Shown: piece by piece, positions 14,306 through 21,385 of the stretch
Numbering within the stretch: position 1 is the first letter of the stretch
Layout: every line of letters starts with the position of its first letter
From: 2-01-FULL-49-17 sp964553025
GTDB lineage: Bacteria; Patescibacteriota; Minisyncoccia; 2-02-FULL-40-12; GWA2-44-9
DNA: 32,856 nucleotides
Direction of reading: 5' to 3'
Assembly: GCA_964553025.1 (NCBI GenBank)
Contig: CAZKJF010000012.1
Location: 1-32,856 of the forward strand
The notes under the pieces: model-generated
Database searches by the model: none
What the model was told of the DNA's origin: nothing
The model's input: the letters and a program-made list of their open reading frames with translations, nothing else
Program-made: the position numbers and the translations under genes

Positions 14306-14587
14306 AGTTATTTCTCATCGGTTAGTTTTGGTTTTGACGCCTCGAGAAGCACGCCGAGTGGCATGCACGAGGAGCTTCCCACCCGCGACAGCAATACCCC
14401 AACATCAGGAAGCTCGAAAGCGTCGGGTGATGTTGGATGATCCCGCACAGGCAAGTATCGTCGAGCTTTGTATTGACGCGTCGCGCGCCGACAGCTGTCC
14501 AAGCTCCGAACTTGTCTAAATCAATCCCCGCGCACCCTGTCGTCCTCCGGCCTGGCAAACCGGACAGCGGCAGGGTGGTTTTTGTTT
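14306..14587 (+). ncRNA. Short transcription unit: structured RNA or tiny ORFs
   Basis: A promoter and a terminator bound about 280 nt without a recognisable gene. Perfect stems include GAGCTTCC/GGAAGCTC and CCAACATCA/TGATGTTGG (9 bp), which share a segment and cannot both form, so two folds compete. Short ORFs are present: a 25-codon frame opening MHEELPTRDSN, and a 29-codon frame MLDDPAQASIVELCIDASR... that overlaps its end. Neither has a clear SD. It could be a regulatory RNA, or an mRNA for one or two small peptides. Confidence 0.4.
14533..14587 (+). terminator. Terminator of the 14.3-14.6 kb unit
   Basis: Outer stem CACCCTG/CAGGGTG (14533-14539, 14571-14577) contains a second stem around CTCCGG/CCGGAC and is followed by GTTTTTGTTT. 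Confidence 0.7.
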
Positions 14588-14625
14588 AGAAAATAAAAAA
14601 ACCAGGGCGGCTTGGCCGCCCTGGT
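14587..14625 (-). terminator. Terminator after the 14660-15160 gene
   Basis: An 11-bp perfect stem ACCAGGGCGGC/GCCGCCCTGGT with a 3-nt loop (14601-14625) is followed on the minus strand by TTTTTTTATTTTC. Confidence 0.85.
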
Positions 14626-14659
14626 GGGCTTGCTGGTGGACATCGGCCAGCGGGATTCC

Positions 14660-15160
14660 CTATCTGCTGGTGATCTGGAGCGGCGCATCGTCCGCGACGT
14701 ACGCGGAGAACTCGACGCCTTCCTTGATTTCGATGTCTTTCCCCTTCACGAAGAACCCGGCTGGCGCGAACAGGTAGGTTGCGACGCCGGCGTTGAGCTT
14801 GTTGCCCTCGCCTTCGCGCGTCTTCGTGCCGCGCAGCTTGATGGTCTCGCCGTTGACGGCTTTCACCGAATCGACGGTGAAATTCAGCTTGCCAGCGCGC
14901 CCGAAGCTTCGCTTGTGCTGGGCTTCGATAACCGTGCCGCGGGCGGCGGCGCCCTTCTTGAAGATCAGGACGCCGTTCACTCGAACGTCTTCGGCGACCT
15001 CCATCCGGACGCGATCATCGATCTGGGCGGTCGCCGACGAAAGCGGCTCGGCGATCCGAAGCCGGATTTCGGTGCCGTCGGGAATGACGACATGGCGGGA
15101 CTGGGCAGCGGCGGGCAGAGCGACGGAAAGGGCAAGCGCAAACAGGGTCGCGAACTTCAT
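14660..15160 (-). CDS. Exported beta-rich protein of unknown function
   Basis: The product is 166 residues from MKFATLFALALSVALPAAAQS, a clear signal peptide. A longer frame to 15226 is rejected because GAGGT (15167-15171) sits six bases before this ATG. The mature part is repetitive in the pattern PDGTEIRLRIAEPLSSATAQIDDRV, then VLIFKKGAAARGTVIEA, then a charged stretch with GKLNFTVDSVKAVNGETIKLRG. I recall similar exported proteins of unknown function from Acidobacteria and other soil bacteria, so transfer is possible. The coding sequence looks more GC-rich than neighbours, while its promoter is AT-rich. Confidence 0.75.
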   Translation of the reverse strand: MKFATLFALALSVALPAAAQSRHVVIPDGTEIRLRIAEPLSSATAQIDDRVRMEVAEDVRVNGVLIFKKGAAARGTVIEAQHKRSFGRAGKLNFTVDSVKAVNGETIKLRGTKTREGEGNKLNAGVATYLFAPAGFFVKGKDIEIKEGVEFSAYVADDAPLQITSR

Positions 15161-15201
15161 GGCATCACCTCGGAAATGGAAAACGGGGAAATCGAAAAGA
15201 A

Positions 15202-15245
15202 CTGTAGTGTACCTACAGTATATCATATATTTAATTAAAAGTCAA
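15202..15245 (-). promoter_or_regulatory. Promoter with a dyad at the start site
   Basis: The -35 is TTGACT (15240-15245), the spacer 17 bp and the -10 an extended TGA-TATACT (15217-15222). A dyad CTGTAG-N5-CTACAG (15202-15218) covers the expected start near 15210, where a repressor would block transcription. Confidence 0.75.
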
Positions 15246-15250
15246 TACCC

Positions 15251-16471
15251 TTACTCGTAGCCCTTGAGCTTGCTCAACTTATGATGCTGGCGGATTTTGT
15301 CGAGCGCTTTGGCCTCGATTTGGCGTATGCGCTCGCGCGTAACCGAGAAGACTTTGCCTACTTCTTCCAGGGTATGCGTCACCCCGTCGGTAAGGCCAAA
15401 GCGCATGTCGAGGATTTTCTGTTCGCGCGACGTCAGATCGCCGATAATTTCGTTGATATAGCTTTTGAGGATCTTGCGGGCGGCGGACGTGGACGGAGAG
15501 ATGTTTTCTTCGTCCGCGATGAAATTTTCGAGAGAACTGTCGCTGTCATCCCCATCCTCGCCGACCGGCGCTTCCAAGGATACCGTCTCCTGGGAAATCT
15601 TCATGATGTGGCGGATTTTGTCGACTTCTACCCCCATTTCGCTGGCCACTTCCTCGGGCATCGGTTCGCGGCCGAGATCCTGAACCAGCCGGCGCACTAC
15701 CTGCTGGTATTTGTTAATCGTTTCAACCATATGAACCGGAATGCGGATGGTACGGCCCTGATCAGCCAAGGCGCGGGTGATGGCCTGGCGGATCCACCAC
15801 GTTGCGTACGTTGAAAATTTAAAACCACGCTTGTAGTCGAACTTCTCGACGGCTTTGAACAAACCGATGTTTCCTTCCTGAATCAAATCAAGCAGCGTCA
15901 GATTGGCTGATCGACCGACATATTTTTTGGCGATGGAGACAACGAGGCGCAGGTTCGAGACGACCAATTTCTGTTTGGCCGCTTCGTCCCCGTGCTCCAT
16001 GCGCTTGGCCAGGTCAACCTCTTCCTCGCTGTTCAAGAGCGGATGCTGGCCGATTTCTTTCAAATACATCTGGACGGAATCGGATGTGGCGTCGCCGAAT
16101 TCTTCCTGGATTTTTTTCTTTTCGTCGTATTCTTTGACTTTTTCTTCTTCAAAGACGCGACCGGACTCGATGATATTTATATTGGCCGATTCCAGGCGCT
16201 CGTACAATGCTTCTAGGCCTGTGATGTCTTTTTCGATCTGCGGAAACGCGTTCAAAACTTCCACCTGGGTAATGAAACCGCGGTGGCGGGCTTTTTCGAT
16301 GAGGGCCTGGATCGCGCTCTCGCTGACGATTTGCTTTTTATTCGGCCGGGCTGTCGCCGGGCGTTTCTTGGCTGGCGCTTTCTTGGCCGGCTTCTTGGGC
16401 CGCAGCTTGGGTTTGGCCGGACGAGCTTGTTTCTTGGCCGATTTTTTGGAAACTTTCTTTTTGGTTGCCAT
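15251..16471 (-). CDS. rpoD: Primary sigma factor of RNA polymerase
   Basis: This 406-residue sigma-70 family protein directs RNA polymerase to -35/-10 promoters. After a Lys/Ala/Pro-rich tail (1-47) come region 1.1-like helices. Region 2 (about 165-235) has the core-binding and -10 segments LDLIQEGNIGLFKAVEKFDYKRGFKFSTYATWWIRQAI. Region 3 spans about 245-310, and region 4 ends with the helix-turn-helix TLEEVGKVFSVTRERIRQIEAKAL (367-390). The first 134 nt overlap the end of dnaG in another frame. There is no SD. The dnaG-rpoD order is an ancient operon. Its promoter class matches the hexamers seen across this window. Confidence 0.97.
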   Translation of the reverse strand: MATKKKVSKKSAKKQARPAKPKLRPKKPAKKAPAKKRPATARPNKKQIVSESAIQALIEKARHRGFITQVEVLNAFPQIEKDITGLEALYERLESANINIIESGRVFEEEKVKEYDEKKKIQEEFGDATSDSVQMYLKEIGQHPLLNSEEEVDLAKRMEHGDEAAKQKLVVSNLRLVVSIAKKYVGRSANLTLLDLIQEGNIGLFKAVEKFDYKRGFKFSTYATWWIRQAITRALADQGRTIRIPVHMVETINKYQQVVRRLVQDLGREPMPEEVASEMGVEVDKIRHIMKISQETVSLEAPVGEDGDDSDSSLENFIADEENISPSTSAARKILKSYINEIIGDLTSREQKILDMRFGLTDGVTHTLEEVGKVFSVTRERIRQIEAKALDKIRQHHKLSKLKGYE

Positions 16472-18356
16472 GCGATGTGAAATTGATATGAGTAAGGGTT
16501 AATTGATGAGCGAGGCTATTGAACTCCTGGGCCAGCTCGCGAATGCGGGCCGAATCGGCGGATTGTTCGGCTTGCCGGATGTCGAACTGAAGCGTGGTCA
16601 GGCGAGCATTGATCGCCCGGCGGCGGAGCACATTCAGCAATGTATGAAACTCGGCGTAAAGATCCTGATCGCGGAAATCATGCCAGAGCTCCTGCGAACG
16701 AAGATACGCAAACTCAAGGTGTAACGCGTCTTCTTCCTCGAATTGAGCGACGAAATCCTTGAATGAGAACGGTTCGGGCGCTTGGGCAAGGCGGCGCAGG
16801 ATGTCGGCCGTTCGGACATTCAAAATTTCATATGGTAATTCGGCGAGTTCAGCTCGAAAGACTGAAGGCCGGGTGATCGCGACCGACAGAAGAGCTTCGT
16901 TGGCGAGGTCCGGCGGAGCAACTTTAGGCGCGGGCGCGACTGCAGAAACCGCTGAAACCGGACTTGGCGCGTCGGCGGCTGAAGCATACGCGTCCAGATC
17001 GTCTTTGAAAGCCAGAACGTCTGCCGTGATGGCCGGTGCGGGCGCCTGCAGGAGCATTGCCAGCTGGCTGATCCAGTGGGCGCGTTCTACGCTGGAAGGT
17101 AAGCGCTTTACAAAGGGCGCAACCGCGGCCAATACCTGCTTTTTGCTTTCAGCTGAGGCAGGATTGTATGACGCGCGGGCCAGGTCGAAATAATAGTCTA
17201 TCACGGGCTTAGCCGCACCGACCACGTCGGTCCATACTGATCCGTATTTTTTGACGAAATCCGCGGGATCCTTACATTCAGGGTCGCGCAGCTCGATAAC
17301 GGAAATATTAAATTGTTGGGCCAAAGCCAGCCCGATGCCGCGGCGCGTAGCCATGGCACCGGCCTGGTCGGTATCGAAACAAAATCCCAGATGTTTGGTA
17401 TACCGCTGCAAAAGCCGAAGATGATGAGGAGTTAAAGCGGTGCCGGATGAGGCGACCACATTGCGTGCGCCCGCCTGGTATGACATGAGGGCGTCCATAT
17501 TACCCTCGACCAGGATGCATGCATCCGCTTTTCTGATATCTAGTTTGGCCTTGGATAGGCCATATAAAACACGGCTTTTGTCATAGATCAGCGTACCTGG
17601 GGTATTCACGTATTTTGCCATAACCGGTCCGTCTTGGTCAAGGGGTTTATCCCCAGCCCCCTCTTGACCAGACGGCGAGGACTCAAATATCCGTCCGGTA
17701 AAACCCACCGTTTGGCCCGAAATATCGAAAATAGGGAACATGATCCGCGAGCGAAAGCGATCATAGATTCCCCGGCCGCGGCCTTTGGACTCGTCACGGC
17801 GGATCGCCAAGCCCGCGTCTACAACTTCTTGTTCGGTATAGCCGCAGCTCACGATATATTTGGAGATCGCTTCCCAGTCCTGAGGCGCAAAACCCAGGCG
17901 GAATTCGGCGATGGTCTCGTCAGTCAAACCGCGGTCATGCAGATAGGCCAAAGCTTTTTTGCCGGCGGTGGACTGGAATTGCTTTTGAAAAAATTTTGTC
18001 GCCAATTCAGAAATTTCGTAGAGTTTGGTCTTAGCGTCCGCCGCGCCTTCGGGCACGAAGGCGCGGCGGTTCTCCAGCTGGATGCCGGCTTTATTTGCAA
18101 GAATACGCAATGCCTCCGGAAATTCGACGCCTTCAATCTCTTTAACGAACTCGAATATGTCGCCGCCTTTCGCGCAGCCGAAACAATGCCAAATCTGGCG
18201 ATCGGGCGAAACGAAAAACGACGGCGTTTTCTCATTATGGAACGGACAGCGGCCTTTGTAGTTGATGCCTGCTTTCTGAATCTTCATATAGCCGCCGATC
18301 ACATCTACAATATCGAGGCGGTCTTTAATTTTGGAAACGGGAGAATCGCTGATCAT
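16338..18356 (-). CDS. dnaG: DNA primase
   Basis: This 672-residue primase makes RNA primers at the replication fork. The CHC2 zinc-binding domain has C37, H40, C58 and C61. The catalytic TOPRIM region has EGNMD (284-288) and DTD (328-330). The C-terminal helical region (about 490-625) is the likely helicase-binding part. The last 43 residues are Gln/Glu/Ser/Ala-rich, lie in the overlap with rpoD, and look like a dispensable extension. A 14-bp perfect hairpin lies inside the gene at 18038-18069. The -10 TACACT ends nine bases before the ATG, so the leader is about three bases. Confidence 0.97.
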   Translation of the reverse strand: MISDSPVSKIKDRLDIVDVIGGYMKIQKAGINYKGRCPFHNEKTPSFFVSPDRQIWHCFGCAKGGDIFEFVKEIEGVEFPEALRILANKAGIQLENRRAFVPEGAADAKTKLYEISELATKFFQKQFQSTAGKKALAYLHDRGLTDETIAEFRLGFAPQDWEAISKYIVSCGYTEQEVVDAGLAIRRDESKGRGRGIYDRFRSRIMFPIFDISGQTVGFTGRIFESSPSGQEGAGDKPLDQDGPVMAKYVNTPGTLIYDKSRVLYGLSKAKLDIRKADACILVEGNMDALMSYQAGARNVVASSGTALTPHHLRLLQRYTKHLGFCFDTDQAGAMATRRGIGLALAQQFNISVIELRDPECKDPADFVKKYGSVWTDVVGAAKPVIDYYFDLARASYNPASAESKKQVLAAVAPFVKRLPSSVERAHWISQLAMLLQAPAPAITADVLAFKDDLDAYASAADAPSPVSAVSAVAPAPKVAPPDLANEALLSVAITRPSVFRAELAELPYEILNVRTADILRRLAQAPEPFSFKDFVAQFEEEDALHLEFAYLRSQELWHDFRDQDLYAEFHTLLNVLRRRAINARLTTLQFDIRQAEQSADSARIRELAQEFNSLAHQLTLTHINFTSHGNQKESFQKIGQETSSSGQTQAAAQEAGQESASQETPGDSPAE
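18038..18069. repeat. Perfect 14-bp hairpin inside dnaG
   Basis: Arms CCGCCGCGCCTTCG and CGAAGGCGCGGCGG are separated by four bases. It encodes part of the segment between the zinc domain and the catalytic core (around ENRRAFVPEGAADAK). No T tail, so it is not a terminator in either direction. Confidence 0.8.
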
Positions 18357-18390
18357 GGTATTGCCAGTGTAGAGAATATTTCCGGAAAAG

Positions 18391-18434
18391 AAAAGCGCCC
18401 CCTCTCCGACAACGAAGTCGTCGGAGAGGGGGCG
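18391..18434 (-). terminator. Terminator between the 18454 gene and dnaG
   Basis: A 15-bp perfect stem CGCCCCCTCTCCGAC/GTCGGAGAGGGGGCG (18396-18434) is followed on the minus strand by TTTTCTTTT. It insulates the dnaG-rpoD operon from the gene upstream. Confidence 0.85.
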
Positions 18435-18453
18435 GAGAGCCGGTCGGAAAAGT

Positions 18454-18825
18454 TTACCGATCGGCCTGAACTGTCAGCGCTGCCAAGCCGGGCAGCGAAG
18501 CCGAGAGGCGGCGCCGGGAATCAGTAAGGATCCGCCTCACCTGTTCCGGCAACTCGTCTCGTGAGATCCAGCGCGCCGACGGCCCGCTAACAACTTGGAC
18601 GGCATCGCCTTCCAAGTTGTACGCAGTGTTTCCGACCACCACGCTTTCCCGCAGCTGATCGATAATCAGATAGTAGGAGGCGTCGCGGCCGAAGCGCACC
18701 GAGCATGCGTTCTCGATGCACGTCGCTTCTGGTTCGGGCGGCTTGACCGCGGCGATCGCAACGATCGCCGCGGTAATGAGAACGATCGCCGCAACCAGAA
18801 TCTTGCTTCTCATCGTGTCCAACAT
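18454..18825 (-). CDS. Small anchored protein of unknown function
   Basis: The product is 123 residues from MLDTMRSK. This ATG has AAGG nine bases upstream, whereas the ATG three codons earlier touches it. There is one N-terminal membrane segment (about 9-27). The external domain has two close cysteines (TCIENAC), a beta-rich middle (YYLIIDQLRESVVVGNTAYNLEGD) and an Arg/Leu-rich end. No family recognised. It resembles the 14660 and 19458 genes in its TTGACT/TTGACA promoter, SD leader and GC-rich coding. Confidence 0.7.
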   Translation of the reverse strand: MLDTMRSKILVAAIVLITAAIVAIAAVKPPEPEATCIENACSVRFGRDASYYLIIDQLRESVVVGNTAYNLEGDAVQVVSGPSARWISRDELPEQVRRILTDSRRRLSASLPGLAALTVQADR

Positions 18826-18884
18826 GGCATCCATCCTTAGAATTGTGGGAATCGGCCCAAAGCCAATTCCAGAGTACTGCCTAC

Positions 18885-18913
18885 ATTATACCAAATATAT
18901 TACAAAAAGTCAA
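18885..18913 (-). promoter_or_regulatory. Promoter of the 18454-18825 gene
   Basis: The -35 is TTGACT (18908-18913), the spacer 17 AT-rich bp and the -10 a perfect TATAAT (18885-18890). Leader of about 50 nt with an SD. Confidence 0.85.
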
Positions 18914-18938
18914 ATCAGCCCCGCAAACAGAAAACAAG

Positions 18939-19352
18939 CTATGAGACGGATAATTGAGCGGTGCAGAAAGCGCAACGCTTTGCTGCCTTCGGAATACTGC
19001 TTAAGCACTCGGGGCACTCTTTGGTCTGGCTCACCGGCTGAGGCTCGTCCTGCTTATTAAATCGGGCCAGGAATTTATTGATAGGCGTAATGACGGCAAA
19101 ATACAGCGTCGCTGCAATGATTAAGAAAGAAAGAATGGCATTAAAAAAATCGCCATACAGAAATGTGCTGCCGTTGACCGTTGCTTTCCAATTTGAAAAA
19201 TCAGGAAGCTTGCCAGCAACGCCGATGAGCGGCGTGATGACGCCAGTAACGAGCGAATTGACGACCTGGTTGAACGACGCGCCGATAATGACGCCGACGG
19301 CAAGATCAATGACATTGCCGCGGAGAATGAATTTGCGAAATTCTTTGAACAT
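18939..19352 (-). CDS. mscL: Large-conductance mechanosensitive channel with zinc-ribbon tail
   Basis: This 137-residue channel opens under membrane tension to release solutes in hypo-osmotic shock. The N-terminus MFKEFRKFILRGNVIDLAVGVIIGASFNQVV is the family signature, with two membrane helices (about 15-42 and 68-90). The cytoplasmic tail ends in C113-x2-C116 and C127-x2-C130, a zinc-ribbon-like end found in one MscL subgroup. A start six codons earlier is possible but would begin upstream of the predicted transcript start. Confidence 0.97.
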   Translation of the reverse strand: MFKEFRKFILRGNVIDLAVGVIIGASFNQVVNSLVTGVITPLIGVAGKLPDFSNWKATVNGSTFLYGDFFNAILSFLIIAATLYFAVITPINKFLARFNKQDEPQPVSQTKECPECLSSIPKAAKRCAFCTAQLSVS

Positions 19353-19358
19353 GAAATT

Positions 19359-19386
19359 AGTATCGCACATGAAGCGTATTTTGCAA
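19359..19386 (-). promoter_or_regulatory. Promoter of mscL
   Basis: The -35 is TTGCAA (19381-19386), the spacer 16 bp and the -10 an extended TGC-GATACT (19359-19364), ending six bases from the ATG. Leaderless. Confidence 0.7.
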
Positions 19387-19389
19387 GAA

Positions 19390-19446
19390 CTAAAAACGGA
19401 CTCCGAAAGGAGTCCGTGTCCTGGGCGCGCGTTGCGCGCCCAGGAC
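19390..19446 (-). terminator. Tandem hairpin terminator after the lipoprotein gene
   Basis: Two perfect stems lie side by side: 13 bp GTCCTGGGCGCGC/GCGCGCCCAGGAC (19418-19446), then 9 bp ACGGACTCC/GGAGTCCGT (19396-19417). On the minus strand TTTTTAGTT follows. It also abuts the mscL promoter. Confidence 0.85.
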
Positions 19447-19457
19447 CGTGTAAAGAG

Positions 19458-20861
19458 CTACGGTACAAGGATCGGCTGCTTCGACCCCGGAAGGATATCC
19501 GGGTGATTGTAGTCGCCGTTCGTGAAGCGGATTACGAAGTACTTGGCGCCGTTGGACGGCAGATGCGCCGGATTGTCCGAAGACCATTCGAGCTTGCCGT
19601 TCTTGGGCCCGTCCTCGCACTTCGCTTTGAGCGGATTGGCGATCTTCACCCACTTCAGGCCGTCGCTGCCTTCCCAGTAAATTCCGACGAATTGTCCGGA
19701 AACGTTCTGGTAAGTGTAGTTCACGACGACATCCACGGTCTTCTTCTTGAACGTCGCCGTACCGTACCCGCCGTGATCGCCGTGTTCGACCACTGACCCG
19801 TTCCAATCGAATTGGAACGGGTGAAGGTCGCTGCACGACGGCGGCGGGGGCAGCTTGGGCACCGTCACCGTGAACGTCTGCATGCAGGCCGGCGTGATCT
19901 GGCTGTCCGAGACAGTGACAGTGTAGACCTTGTCGGTTACCGTATCCCGCGGATATGCGTGGGATTGCTGCACTCCCGACGTCACGGCCCCCGTCGCTCC
20001 ATCGCCCCAGTTGACCGTCGTCGGTCCGGAACCGACGAACGTCGCCGTAAACATGGCAGTCACGTTCGCCGGCATGCTGCCGTTAACCGACGTAACGCCG
20101 ATGTTCGACAGGTTGAGCCCGATCGTCGAGCAGGTTGGCGGCGGCGGAGTACACGCATCAGTTGCTCCAAACCAATAGTTCACGAGCAGGAACGGCTTGG
20201 GTGCCGTGTACGGATGAATGTTCTTCCCATGGTCTCCGATGTCAGCCATCGTGATACCAAAGAAGACATCCAGCTGCCACGGCTTGGCGCAATCGCTCGG
20301 GCCGTGAACGGTTACCGATTTCGTTTGGCCGGGGCCGATCTGCACGTGTCCCGCTTCCAGAAAGACCTGATCCTTGAACCCTTCTACGCCGGGAACCGGC
20401 ATGTAGAAGACGCCGACGACGTAGTCGTTGGTGCAGGTCTTCGAGGGGTTGTTGATCGTGACCGTCAATGCACGGCCATGATCACTCGCCGTGTAGTTGG
20501 CGGCGGCCCATACGAAATCGCAGTTCGTCGTTGCCTGCGGCGTTGGGGGTGCAGGCGGAGGTGGCGGCGGAGGCTGCGGCGTGGGCGGTTGAGGTTCCGG
20601 CGTCGGCGGATCCGGAGTTGGATCCGGATTGGGTGCCGGCGACGGGTCAGGCGCGGGAGGATTCGGATTCGGCGTGGGAGGCGCAGGATCCGGCGACGGT
20701 GTCGGCGGCTTCGGGTCCGGCGTTGGCACCGGTGTGGGAGGTGGCGTCGAAGTTGTCGGTGAATCATCCACCGGCGAAGGGCCCGTGGGATTCCGTGACT
20801 TCTCGACGCTGCATCCGACCGCAAGCAAGCCGATGATCGCTGCCGTGATAAACTTCCTCAT
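19458..20861 (-). CDS. Proline-rich surface lipoprotein with PKD-like domain
   Basis: This 467-residue protein has a lipoprotein signal with lipobox LAVGC (Cys17). A long proline-rich linker (about 39-110, repeats of PTP, PDP, PNP) would span the cell wall. Next come a Cys-containing beta domain (about 112-240) and a PKD-like domain (about 255-335) with VNWGDGATGAV...QSHAYP...YTVTVSD. The last beta domain ends FVIRFTNGDYNHPDI. It is probably a surface-displayed binding protein. A good SD (AAGGAG, nine bases from ATG) supports the start. The linker makes the complementary strand look coding; those frames are shadows. Confidence 0.82.
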   Translation of the reverse strand: MRKFITAAIIGLLAVGCSVEKSRNPTGPSPVDDSPTTSTPPPTPVPTPDPKPPTPSPDPAPPTPNPNPPAPDPSPAPNPDPTPDPPTPEPQPPTPQPPPPPPPAPPTPQATTNCDFVWAAANYTASDHGRALTVTINNPSKTCTNDYVVGVFYMPVPGVEGFKDQVFLEAGHVQIGPGQTKSVTVHGPSDCAKPWQLDVFFGITMADIGDHGKNIHPYTAPKPFLLVNYWFGATDACTPPPPTCSTIGLNLSNIGVTSVNGSMPANVTAMFTATFVGSGPTTVNWGDGATGAVTSGVQQSHAYPRDTVTDKVYTVTVSDSQITPACMQTFTVTVPKLPPPPSCSDLHPFQFDWNGSVVEHGDHGGYGTATFKKKTVDVVVNYTYQNVSGQFVGIYWEGSDGLKWVKIANPLKAKCEDGPKNGKLEWSSDNPAHLPSNGAKYFVIRFTNGDYNHPDILPGSKQPILVP

Positions 20862-20964
20862 TCTTCAGTGCTCCTTGTGAAAGCCAGCGTCCCCTGCATG
20901 GCTGTTGTAACGAACTGGAGGCGTATTGATTAGGGACCGCCTATCTTGTCAAACCGATACCTAT

Positions 20965-20993
20965 ATATTACACAATTTATCTAATTTTGTCAA
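20965..20993 (-). promoter_or_regulatory. Promoter of the lipoprotein gene
   Basis: A perfect -35 TTGACA (20988-20993), a 17 AT-rich bp spacer and a weak -10 TAATAT (20965-20970). Leader of about 100 nt. A second TTGACA lies at 20946-20951. Confidence 0.6.
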
Positions 20994-21000
20994 TACTCCG

Positions 21001-21240
21001 CTACTCCTCGATTAAGAAGCGTTTCTCGCGAGATGTCGCGCCGCTCACCAGAAAAATTCGAGAAATAGAAATATGATAATAATCAGCAATTAATTGAGCA
21101 ACACGATCATTGGCTTTCCCTTTTTCCGGCGGCGCTTGAACGCGAATTCGCAAAGTTAGCGGCGCAATTTCTTTCACCGCTTCGGTCCGTGCTCCCGCAC
21201 TCACCTTCACGGTCACAATTTTCCCCTGCAAAGTGTTCAT
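21001..21240 (-). CDS. DUF167/YggU family protein
   Basis: The 79-residue product has the family core: VKVSAGARTEAV, LRIRVQAPPEKGKANDRVAQLIADYY and SRIFLVSGATSREKRFLIE. The fold is known (YggU-type) but the role is not. A longer frame to 21333 runs into tRNA-Ser and is rejected. The ATG is 38 nt after the tRNA with no clear promoter or SD, so it is probably expressed from the tRNA-Ser transcript. Confidence 0.9.
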   Translation of the reverse strand: MNTLQGKIVTVKVSAGARTEAVKEIAPLTLRIRVQAPPEKGKANDRVAQLIADYYHISISRIFLVSGATSREKRFLIEE

Positions 21241-21278
21241 GAGATAAAATGCCCCAGGTCCAGGATTTCCAATTTTAG

Positions 21279-21365
21279 CGGAGGGGGAGAGATTCGAACT
21301 CTCGATACCCTTTCGAGTATGCCGCCTTTCCAAGGCGGTGCACTAGACCACTATGCGACCCCTCC
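21279..21365 (-). tRNA. tRNA-Ser (GGA)
   Basis: This is an 87-nt class II tRNA. The acceptor GGAGGGG pairs with CCCCTCC, and the anticodon arm CCGCC-TTGGAAA-GGCGG gives GGA. The variable arm is ATAC/GTAT, the T arm is GAGAG-TTCGAAT-CTCTC and the discriminator base is G. No encoded CCA. Confidence 0.95.
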
Positions 21366-21385
21366 ACGGGTGGTACTGAATAGCC

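Noticed and set aside
14612..15238. 208-codon plus-strand ORF
   Set aside because: Complement of the exported 14660-15160 gene, which has signal peptide, SD, promoter and terminator. The ORF also begins in that terminator.
15247..16499. Inverted 10-mer ACCCTTACTC / GAGTAAGGGT bracketing rpoD
   Set aside because: One copy lies over the rpoD stop and the other inside dnaG, 1.2 kb apart. No transposase, target duplication or longer match, so probably chance.
17634..18527. 297-codon plus-strand ORF opposite dnaG
   Set aside because: dnaG on the other strand has all primase motifs; this frame has no recognisable domain and runs through a terminator.
19812..20762. 316-codon plus-strand ORF opposite the lipoprotein gene
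   Set aside because: It is the Arg-rich complement of the proline/glycine-coding linker and Ig-like domains. The minus-strand frame has a lipobox, SD, promoter and recognisable domain.
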